A stretch of DNA of 5,155 nt from an uncultured Clostridia bacterium (GTDB taxonomy: Bacteria; Bacillota; Clostridia; Peptostreptococcales; Anaerovoracaceae): positions 1 to 5,155 of the forward strand of contig CAMNJG010000123.1 of NCBI GenBank assembly GCA_946541285.1, read 5' to 3'. A program made the position numbers and the translations under genes. The first letter of the stretch is position 1. Each line of letters begins with the position of its first letter. Positions 1-5,155 of this stretch are shown in pieces. A model generated the notes under the pieces. That model saw only the letters and a list, made by a program, of their open reading frames with translations. It was not told the origin of the DNA and searched no databases.

Positions 1-826
1 TGGTGCTCAGGCTTTCATTCAGGCTGCCGGTACGGTATCCCAGAAGATCCAGGGTGACATAGGAAAAGCCGATATCCCGGAATGCCTGATAAACCTTTTC
101 TCTGATGTCTTCCTTTAATATAGTAGTGAACGCAGAAGGTTCCAGTTCAATCCTGGCAATCGTACCATGTCCGCGGACCCTGAGCTGCCGGAAACCGAGA
201 TCCAGAAGCAGCTGTTCCGCCTGATCAATCATCCGGAGTTTTTCCTCACTGATTTCATCACCATATGGGATACGGCTGGCGAGGCAGGCAGAGGACGGTT
301 TGTTCCATACAGGAAGTCCGAGGTATCTGGCCAGGATACGGATCTCTTCTTTCGTAAAACCGGTCTGACGGAGAGGGCTGCGGATCCCCAGTTCCTGAAT
401 GGCTTTCATGCCCGGACGGTAGTCTCCTTCGTCATCCAGGTTGGATCCTTCCACGATCTCCCCGATTCCTTCCTGCCGGCAGAGATCGAGAAGATTTTCA
501 AAAATTTCATGTTTGCACAGATAACACCGGTTTACGGGATTCCGTGCGATTTCTTCGTTTTCCAGTACTTCCGGGTTTTCCATGATCCTGTGCCGGATCC
601 CCTGTTCCCTGCAGAAAGCACGGGTCGTTTCCAGTTCCCGCGCCGGGAAAAAAGGAGAGGAACTGGTAACCGCCAGTACATTCTCTCCAAGAGCCTCCTT
701 CGCGGCATACAGTAAAAATGTGGAATCGACACCACCCGAAAACGCTACCGCAGCCTTTTCAAGCGAAGCCAGATACTGTTTCAGTTCGCTGTATTTTGAA
801 AGCAGCTGTTTACCGGGCTGATTCAT
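1..826 (-). CDS. larE: ATP-dependent sulfur transferase LarE (3' end cut by window edge)
   Basis: LarE activates the carboxylates of the pyridinium dicarboxylate intermediate with ATP and replaces them with thiocarboxylates while building the nickel-pincer nucleotide cofactor of lactate racemase (LarA). It is a cytosolic enzyme of the PP-loop ATP-pyrophosphatase superfamily. 275 codons are visible with no stop, close to full family length, so only a few C-terminal residues should be missing. The PP-loop SGGVDST lies at residues 30-36. An EGSNLDDEGDYRPG block (126-139) and a C-terminal RVRGHGTIARIE block (216-227) match the family. The key sulfur-donor cysteine sits in SACLASR (Cys181). A further CYLC motif (Cys101, Cys104) suggests the three-cysteine, iron-sulfur type. 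The ATG at 826 is preceded by GGAGG with a 7-nt spacer. A terminator separates it from putP, and any other lar genes would lie outside the window. Recognised from motifs only, without a database search. Confidence 0.9.
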   Translation of the reverse strand, partial: MNQPGKQLLSKYSELKQYLASLEKAAVAFSGGVDSTFLLYAAKEALGENVLAVTSSSPFFPARELETTRAFCREQGIRHRIMENPEVLENEEIARNPVNRCYLCKHEIFENLLDLCRQEGIGEIVEGSNLDDEGDYRPGMKAIQELGIRSPLRQTGFTKEEIRILARYLGLPVWNKPSSACLASRIPYGDEISEEKLRMIDQAEQLLLDLGFRQLRVRGHGTIARIELEPSAFTTILKEDIREKVYQAFRDIGFSYVTLDLLGYRTGSLNESLST

Positions 827-873
827 AACGTTTCCTCCATGTCAGGTTCTCCCTGAGACACTGTAAAGCGCTG

Positions 874-905
874 AAAAGCGCAGACCTTGAGGAATCTGCG
901 CTTTT
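874..905 (-). terminator. Rho-independent terminator after putP
   Basis: Arms AAAAGCGCAGA (874-884) and TCTGCGCTTTT (895-905) are perfectly complementary over 11 bp around a 10-nt loop. A GC-rich core is flanked by A and T runs on both sides, so on the minus strand the hairpin ends in a T run. It lies 29 nt past the putP stop codon. The symmetry would let it work in both directions, but no plus-strand gene is present to need it. It separates putP from larE. Confidence 0.88.
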
Positions 906-933
906 TATACAATATTGTTCCTGATCAGTATTT

Positions 934-2454
934 TTATTCCGCAACCGCGTCCGCTGCTCTGGCAGCGTCATAGACAGCAAGTTCCTTTTCCTGGGCACCA
1001 CCAGTTAATTTCGCGACGAGTACCGCAACGATCATATTCACGATAAAACCAGGAAGGATTTCATAAACGCCTGTGCTTGCGGTCAGTCCGGAGAAGAGCC
1101 AGCCGAGATCAACGACAAAGCCGGCGATAATGCCTGCCACGGCCCCCTTGTAATTGAAGTTTCTCCAGAACAGGGACAGGATGATGACCGGGCCGAACGA
1201 TGCGCCAAAAGCGCCCCACGCGTTTTCGACCAGGTTCATAATGGCCTGCGCACCGGAACCTTTGGAGGAAGCGATGACAAAAGCGATCACTGCCAGAATC
1301 ACGATGACAATACGGCCAACAATAACTGCTTCTCTCTCAGACGCGTTCTTCCGGAACAGAGGAATATACAGATCCGATGTAAAGGAGCTGGACGCCACCA
1401 GAAGCTGTGAATCCGCGGTGGAAACAGACGCGGCGACAATCGCGGCGAGCAGCAGACCGGAAGCAGCCGGCGGGAAGAATTCCCTGGCCATACGGATGAA
1501 TACGATCTTCTGCATACCCTGCGGGAGCAGTTCGTCAGCGACAAGCATTCTGCCCATATAAGCGATCAGACATGCGCATCCCAGGGAAATGATAACCCAG
1601 ACAATCGCGATCGCGGCGGACTTTTTGATCTGTGACGGTTTTTCGATGGACATGAAACGGACGATGATATGCGGCATACCAAAGTAGCCAAGCCCCCATG
1701 CCAGTCCTGTCGCGATATCCTGCCAGCTGGCGCTGAACAGGCCTCCGCCGAAATCACAGGTAACCACCGCGCCACTGGTGTCGGTATATTCATATACTTT
1801 GGTCAACAGGCTGGTATCCAGGTTCTGATGGGTCGCGATCACAACGATTGGAACTGCCATCAGCGCGAACATCATCAGCATGCCCTGGAAAAAGTCTGTC
1901 CAGCATACTGCCTTGAATCCGCCAAACAGCGTATAAATCAGGATCAGCAGCGCGAATACGATCATGGCAGCTCTGGTGGAGATATTCGGGAATAAGGTTC
2001 CGAATACCGTTGTTCCGGCAACAAAAGCGGAAGCAACATAAATCGTATAGGCAAACAGGAAGATCAGGGCGCAGATAATCTGCAGTGTTTTTGTGTCCGC
2101 GTCAAAACGGTTCGCGAGGAACTGAGGGATTGTGATGGAATCATCAGCTTCCGCAGAAAAAACACGAAGTCTCCTCGCGCAGAGGATCCAGTTCAGCGCG
2201 GTACCGAGACCAAGACCGATGCCGATCCAGATCTGGCCGAATCCGAACGCGAGGATGGAGCCCGGCAGTCCCATCAGCAGCCAGGCGGACATATCGGATG
2301 CCTGCGCGGAAAGAGCCGTTACCCACGGTCCCATGGAACGGCCGCCCAGGAAGAAGTCTTCCTGATTACGGCTCTTGCTTCTGAAGTAGAAGAATAAGGC
2401 TACTCCTATTAATGCGATAAAGTATATACAAAAAACGACAATTTCAGAGTTCAT
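934..2454 (-). CDS. putP: Sodium/proline symporter PutP
   Basis: An inner-membrane solute:sodium symporter (SSS family) that takes up proline with Na+, for nutrition or osmoprotection. The protein is 506 residues, close to the 502 of E. coli PutP, and is hydrophobic throughout, in line with the 13 helices of the family. Visible landmarks are an N-terminal helix (about 4-24), GGRS with Arg39 (E. coli Arg40), QASDMSAWLLMGLPG with Asp54 and Ser56 (E. coli Asp55/Ser57, Na+ and proline binding), GLGYFGMPHIIVRFMSI (254-270), and SVSTADSQLL (343-352) whose Ser345/Thr346 match the E. coli Na+ ligands Ser340/Thr341. The start at 2454 is chosen because AGGAG lies 5 nt upstream; the longer in-frame reading from a TTG at 2544 would begin inside the promoter. 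It has its own promoter and terminator and so probably forms a single-gene transcript. Proline specificity rests on close motif identity to PutP; another SSS substrate is less likely. Confidence 0.93.
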   Translation of the reverse strand: MNSEIVVFCIYFIALIGVALFFYFRSKSRNQEDFFLGGRSMGPWVTALSAQASDMSAWLLMGLPGSILAFGFGQIWIGIGLGLGTALNWILCARRLRVFSAEADDSITIPQFLANRFDADTKTLQIICALIFLFAYTIYVASAFVAGTTVFGTLFPNISTRAAMIVFALLILIYTLFGGFKAVCWTDFFQGMLMMFALMAVPIVVIATHQNLDTSLLTKVYEYTDTSGAVVTCDFGGGLFSASWQDIATGLAWGLGYFGMPHIIVRFMSIEKPSQIKKSAAIAIVWVIISLGCACLIAYMGRMLVADELLPQGMQKIVFIRMAREFFPPAASGLLLAAIVAASVSTADSQLLVASSSFTSDLYIPLFRKNASEREAVIVGRIVIVILAVIAFVIASSKGSGAQAIMNLVENAWGAFGASFGPVIILSLFWRNFNYKGAVAGIIAGFVVDLGWLFSGLTASTGVYEILPGFIVNMIVAVLVAKLTGGAQEKELAVYDAARAADAVAE

Positions 2455-2459
2455 AGATT

Positions 2460-2464
2460 CTCCT
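2460..2464 (-). promoter_or_regulatory. Ribosome binding site of putP
   Basis: AGGAG within AAAGGAGAATCT lies 5 nt before the ATG at 2454. It decides the start: neither the upstream in-frame ATG at 2496 nor the TTG at 2544 has a comparable site. Confidence 0.8.
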
Positions 2465-2491
2465 TTCTTTTCACAGTCGTTCCGGTTGAAT

Positions 2492-2515
2492 TTCATATGC
2501 TTTGAAACATATGAA
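2492..2515. repeat. 8-bp inverted repeat in the putP leader
   Basis: TTCATATG (2492-2499) and CATATGAA (2508-2515) form perfect arms around an 8-nt spacer. The repeat lies between the predicted putP start of transcription and the putP start codon. It could be a mRNA hairpin or a binding site for a dimeric regulator just downstream of the promoter. Being AT-rich and not followed by a T run, it is not a terminator. The role is unknown. Confidence 0.55.
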
Positions 2516-2518
2516 GCC

Positions 2519-2539
2519 GTATAATGGAATTTATTATAC
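2519..2539. repeat. 7-bp inverted repeat over the putP -10 box
   Basis: GTATAAT (2519-2525) and ATTATAC (2533-2539) are perfect inverted copies separated by 7 nt. The right arm contains the putP -10 box and the left arm covers the sequence just after the predicted transcription start. A protein bound here would block RNA polymerase, so it may be an operator. It could also be a by-product of a TATAAT box occurring by chance on each strand. Confidence 0.45.
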
Positions 2540-2541
2540 CA
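2533..2541 (-). promoter_or_regulatory. Extended -10 promoter of putP
   Basis: On the minus strand TGGTATAAT gives a consensus -10 box with the TGN extension. The -35 region is poor; TTCTGA at 16-bp spacing is the best candidate and matches TTGACA at three positions. That fits an extended -10 promoter. Transcription would start near 2526, leaving a leader of about 72 nt that carries the CATATG inverted repeat. Confidence 0.7.
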
Positions 2542-2639
2542 CAAATGATTGTTCTCAGAAATTGTTTTCGCTTCCTGCCTGCACTTTTTTCCGTTAAACT
2601 GGTACAGTGACAGATTTTCAGATATTCAGGAACTGTGTC

Positions 2640-3113
2640 TTAATAGGAGGCATGGTCCATGGCAAGATACTTCTCAAACAGTTTCAGGCAGGCTTCGCGG
2701 TCAACGGATTCCAGGTAACCGGCAAATCGTTCCCTGCCGCCGAATCTGTCATTAAAATCATTATCCCTGAAGCCGATCATTTCATTGTCCGCGATGGTGC
2801 AGCCGTAGTACACTTTCCCGATATTGGCCCAGAGACAGGCACACAGGCACATGGGACAGGGCTCCCCTGTTGTGTAAAGTTCACTGCCGGAAAGATCGTG
2901 GTCCTGCAGATACGCGCCCGCTTCCCGGATGGCGGCGATTTCTCCGTGAAAGGTCGCGTCGTGGCGGCGCAGTACCTGATTGTGCCCCCGTCCGATAATC
3001 CGGCCGTCTTTCACAATCACACAGCCGAACGGTCCTCCTTCGTGATTCCGGATGCCCTCCAGGGCTTCCTCGATCGCCGCCTGCATATACTGGTTTTCGG
3101 CCTGTATCATCAT
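2640..3113 (-). CDS. Nucleoside/guanine deaminase-like zinc enzyme
   Basis: A 157-residue member of the cytidine deaminase-like fold that removes an amino group hydrolytically from a base or nucleoside in the cytosol. The zinc site is complete: HGE (His56, catalytic Glu58) and EPCPMC (Cys86, Cys89). GGPFGCVIVKDG (26-37) before it and the VYYGCT...IGFRD region (101-116) after it resemble small guanine deaminases of the B. subtilis GuaD type (156 residues) rather than TadA. HGE replaces the HAE of GuaD, as in yeast cytosine deaminase, so the substrate cannot be fixed from sequence; guanine is the first guess, cytosine or another base an alternative. Cys91 and Cys93 next to the zinc site are unusual. 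The gene starts 24 nt after the upstream CDF gene and is probably the last of that operon. No intrinsic terminator follows it. Confidence 0.85.
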   Translation of the reverse strand: MMIQAENQYMQAAIEEALEGIRNHEGGPFGCVIVKDGRIIGRGHNQVLRRHDATFHGEIAAIREAGAYLQDHDLSGSELYTTGEPCPMCLCACLWANIGKVYYGCTIADNEMIGFRDNDFNDRFGGRERFAGYLESVDREACLKLFEKYLAMDHASY

Positions 3114-3118
3114 GGAAT

Positions 3119-3124
3119 CCTCCT
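3119..3124 (-). promoter_or_regulatory. Ribosome binding site of the deaminase gene
   Basis: AGGAGG lies upstream of two adjacent ATG codons (3113 and 3110). Spacing from GGAGG is 5 nt to the first and 8 nt to the second, so either may be used; the product would differ by one methionine. No promoter is seen in the 24-nt gap, supporting transcription from the upstream gene. Confidence 0.75.
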
Positions 3125-3137
3125 CTTTTATTTTGTT

Positions 3138-4277
3138 TCAGTCAGTAATATCGACATCCGGCACGATCTGCAGATCGTAATCAGGAAATGCCTCAGCGAC
3201 TTCCCTGTTCAGGATCTCCAGTCCTTCCTCCGGCTGGATATCAAAACTGAAAACCACGTCAAAACGCATGCTCTTCTCTTCTGTATCGATATAAAAGCCG
3301 TGCATCTGCAGTGCCCAGTCATGGGACAGTATCATCTTCTGGACCTGATTCCGGATCTGCGCCGCCTGATCATTCCCGGTATTATAAGAGTAGACGCCGA
3401 CACCGGTCAGGATGACGCCCGTCCTGCTGTAAACCTCCCGTTCCACTCTTCTGCTCAGCAGGTCAACCTCTTTCACCGTCATGGTGTCAGGGAGTTCCAG
3501 ATGGACAGAAGCGTAATTGCGGTCCGGCCCGTAATTGTTCAGAATCAGGTCATAAGCGCCGCGGACGCCTTCTTCTTCGTTCAGGATCTGTTTGATCTGT
3601 CCGGTCAGCCCGGAATCCGCTCTTTTTCCCAGAATCTCATCCAGCGTTTCTACCAGCATCTCAATACCGGCTTTAATGATGACAACTGAGATAATCACAC
3701 CGACATACGCTTCCAGGGACAGTCCGGTAAAAATAAAGATGACGGCGGAAGCCAGTACTGACGCGGAAAGAATCGCGTCAAACGAAGCGTCCGCTCCTGA
3801 GGCGATCAGAGCGCCGGAATTTACTTTTTGCCCATTGTGCTTTACATATTTCCCGAGAATCAGTTTCACGACAATCGCGACAGCGATGATGATCAGGGAA
3901 ACGGTGGCATAATCCGGTTTCTCCGGATGGATGATTTTTTTGACGGATTCTGTCAGGGACGTAATCCCGGCGTAAAGGACAATCGCGGCGACGATCATGG
4001 AACTCAGATACTCAATCCGTCCGTGACCCATCGGGTGTTTTTTGTCAGGCTCTTTTCCGGCCAGTTTCGTGCCAACGATGGTGATCACGGAGGAAAGCGC
4101 GTCTGACAGATTGTTGACTGCGTCCAGTGTCACGGCAATGGAGTTTGACAGAAGACCGATCGCTGCTTTAAAAGCCGCCAGGAACACATTTGTGATGATC
4201 CCGACAATGCTGGTTTTTATGATAATCCGGTCCCGGTTCTGCGCGGTTGTTTTCAGACTGTCTGCTTCATTTTTCAT
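3138..4277 (-). CDS. Cation diffusion facilitator, probable Mn2+ exporter
   Basis: A six-helix cytoplasmic-membrane antiporter that exports divalent metal in exchange for protons. The chosen 379-residue protein has helices near 20-42, 46-71, 92-112, 124-144, 158-184 and 188-208. The transport site reads Asn55-x3-Asp59 in helix 2 (AVNNLSD) and Asp163-x3-Asp167 in helix 5 (ADASFD). Zinc exporters such as YiiP have DxxxD and HxxxD; the N/D plus D/D set is that of Mn exporters like MntE and MneP. HPMGHGR (81-87) follows helix 2 as in the family. The usual cytosolic dimerisation domain (about 225-298) is followed by a second alpha/beta segment (about 310-377), making the protein longer than the roughly 300 residues of YiiP. 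The ATG at 4277 is chosen because GGAGG precedes it by 8 nt. It starts 16 nt after the permease stop. Metal preference is inferred from motifs only. Confidence 0.88.
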   Translation of the reverse strand: MKNEADSLKTTAQNRDRIIIKTSIVGIITNVFLAAFKAAIGLLSNSIAVTLDAVNNLSDALSSVITIVGTKLAGKEPDKKHPMGHGRIEYLSSMIVAAIVLYAGITSLTESVKKIIHPEKPDYATVSLIIIAVAIVVKLILGKYVKHNGQKVNSGALIASGADASFDAILSASVLASAVIFIFTGLSLEAYVGVIISVVIIKAGIEMLVETLDEILGKRADSGLTGQIKQILNEEEGVRGAYDLILNNYGPDRNYASVHLELPDTMTVKEVDLLSRRVEREVYSRTGVILTGVGVYSYNTGNDQAAQIRNQVQKMILSHDWALQMHGFYIDTEEKSMRFDVVFSFDIQPEEGLEILNREVAEAFPDYDLQIVPDVDITD

Positions 4278-4285
4278 TCGACAAA

Positions 4286-4290
4286 CCTCC
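4286..4290 (-). promoter_or_regulatory. Ribosome binding site of the CDF gene
   Basis: GGAGG lies 8 nt before the ATG at 4277, inside the 16-nt gap after the permease stop codon. It sets the start there rather than at the in-frame ATG at 4352, which would overlap the permease gene by 59 nt. Confidence 0.8.
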
Positions 4291-4293
4291 CTT

Positions 4294-5155
4294 TCACTGT
4301 GCCGCTTTCTGACGGAAAGCTGGTTTTCTGGTATTCGCGACTTTTCTTTCACCCTGCCCCCGCAGATTGATGACGGAGCCGCAGATGATCAGCGCGACAC
4401 CAAGTACGATATTCCAGGTAACGGCTTCTCTCAGGATGATGGCTGCTGCTGTCACCGCGATCACCGGTTTGATGAAAAACGCGATGGACGCGTGTGACGG
4501 TCCGGCCATTTCGATGGCCTTCAGATACGCGAAGTAACCGATTCCCGTTACGACGATTCCAGTATAAAGGATCACCGGCAGTGTATCAATGCGGATTCCC
4601 TGGAACACAGGCTCTTTCCTGAAAAGAAGGATGGCCAGTTCGATCACGGAAGCCATCAGGAAGGTAAAGCTGTTCTGGACCGTCCCTCCCAGCCTGCCGA
4701 TACGGAGTTTGCCCAGTGCCGTAAACAGCGCGAAGGTGATGGCCGCGATGAGATTATACAGAATCCCGGAAACCGTATTCCCCGCGGCCATGTCCACCGG
4801 ATTGGCCACAAAGACCAGGCCGGTCACACTGATCAGCAGCACGAGGGCTTTACGGGCCGTAAACGCTTCGCCGATAATCAAATACGCGAAAATCATGGTA
4901 AAAACAGGATTCATGGAAATGATGACAGAAGCGGTATTGGCATTGGAATGCATGACACCGATCTGGAAACAGGTCATACTGATGCAGATTCCGATCACCG
5001 CCAGCAGCAGCAGGTATCCCCAGTCTTTCACGTTCAGGCGAAGCTGTCTTTTTTTCAGATCCCTGATAGCAAAGGGAAGCAGAAAGATACCGCCGATCAG
5101 GAAGCGCAGGAACGTCATCTGAAGCGCGGAAAAGGAACCCCCTCCCAACTTCAGG
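4294..5155 (-). CDS. DMT-superfamily EamA transporter (5' end cut by window edge)
   Basis: A membrane permease of the drug/metabolite transporter superfamily, in which EamA proteins mostly export amino acids or other metabolites; the substrate cannot be read from this sequence. 286 codons are visible and the frame stays open to the window end, so the N-terminus and first helix (perhaps 20-30 residues) are missing. A TTG at 5148 is in frame but is not a credible start, since the reading continues upstream as Leu-Lys and the first helix would be lost. Counting from that TTG, two EamA repeats are visible. The first ends with NTASVIISMNPVFTMIFAYLI-IGEAFT (71-96) and the second with the matching SHASIAFFIKPVIAV-LREAVT (218-244). 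Each has the conserved proline and the E-A-hydroxyl motif after the helix. A basic tail (266-284) should lie in the cytosol. It is the first visible gene of the EamA-CDF-deaminase group; its promoter lies outside the window. Confidence 0.88.
   Translation of the reverse strand, partial: LKLGGGSFSALQMTFLRFLIGGIFLLPFAIRDLKKRQLRLNVKDWGYLLLLAVIGICISMTCFQIGVMHSNANTASVIISMNPVFTMIFAYLIIGEAFTARKALVLLISVTGLVFVANPVDMAAGNTVSGILYNLIAAITFALFTALGKLRIGRLGGTVQNSFTFLMASVIELAILLFRKEPVFQGIRIDTLPVILYTGIVVTGIGYFAYLKAIEMAGPSHASIAFFIKPVIAVTAAAIILREAVTWNIVLGVALIICGSVINLRGQGERKVANTRKPAFRQKAAQ

Noticed and set aside
167..715. Plus-strand open frame of 182 codons opposite larE
   Set aside because: The opposite strand encodes a clear LarE with PP-loop and cysteine motifs; this frame has no ribosome binding site and no recognisable domain.
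842..856. Small hairpin TCAGG/CCTGA in the larE leader as a possible riboswitch or attenuator
   Set aside because: The stem is only 5 bp and the leader is too short for a metabolite-binding fold.
908..918. Palindrome ACAATATTGT between putP and larE as an operator
   Set aside because: It is short, AT-rich and lies in the putP 3' untranslated region upstream of the terminator, with no convincing promoter beside it.
2455..2544. N-terminal extension of PutP from a TTG at 2544 or an ATG at 2496
   Set aside because: The TTG overlaps the promoter, the ATG has no ribosome binding site, and the ATG at 2454 has AGGAG at good spacing and gives the length of known PutP.
2607..3689. Long open frame of 360 codons on the plus strand
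   Set aside because: It is antisense to the deaminase and most of the CDF gene, starts at a GTG without a ribosome binding site, and resembles no family. The two minus-strand genes share a frame, so a single stop-poor antisense frame can run across both.
4278..4352. N-terminal extension of the CDF protein from 4352
   Set aside because: It would overlap the permease gene by 59 nt and add a polar segment not expected in the family; the ATG at 4277 has GGAGG 8 nt upstream.
1..5155. Mobile elements, CRISPR arrays, tRNA or rRNA genes, or a novel defence system
   Set aside because: No transposase or integrase motifs, terminal repeats, regularly spaced repeats or RNA gene signatures were seen on either strand; the genes are ordinary transport and metabolic functions.

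Overview
The window looks like an ordinary chromosomal stretch from a Gram-positive bacterium with roughly balanced GC content, most likely a member of the Clostridia. That placement is inferred from strong AGGAGG-type ribosome binding sites before the genes, short intergenic gaps, a sigma-A-type TATAAT box, and protein variants typical of gut Firmicutes. The sequence alone does not support a genus.

All five genes lie on the minus strand, so transcription runs from right to left. At the right edge (5155 to 2640) is a compact, probably co-transcribed group. It holds a DMT/EamA-type permease whose first membrane helix is cut off by the window end, a cation diffusion facilitator (CDF) with a manganese-type metal site and two C-terminal cytosolic domains, and a small zinc-dependent nucleoside/guanine deaminase-like enzyme. 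The gaps between them are 16 and 24 nt and each contains a ribosome binding site.

Next comes a 185-nt regulatory gap (2455-2639). It carries an extended -10 promoter and two AT-rich inverted repeats ahead of putP (934-2454), a sodium/proline symporter with all the expected landmarks. A GC-rich hairpin flanked by A and T runs (874-905) ends putP. To its left is larE (826 to 1), an ATP-pyrophosphatase-type sulfur transferase for the nickel-pincer nucleotide cofactor of lactate racemase. It runs off the left edge very near its expected C-terminus.

The genes do not form one obvious pathway: there is solute export, metal export, base salvage, proline uptake and cofactor sulfur insertion. I found no mobile element, CRISPR array, tRNA or rRNA, and no convincing new multi-gene system. 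The points most worth a second look are the three-cysteine LarE, the manganese-type CDF with an extra C-terminal domain, and the paired inverted repeats at the putP promoter and leader.
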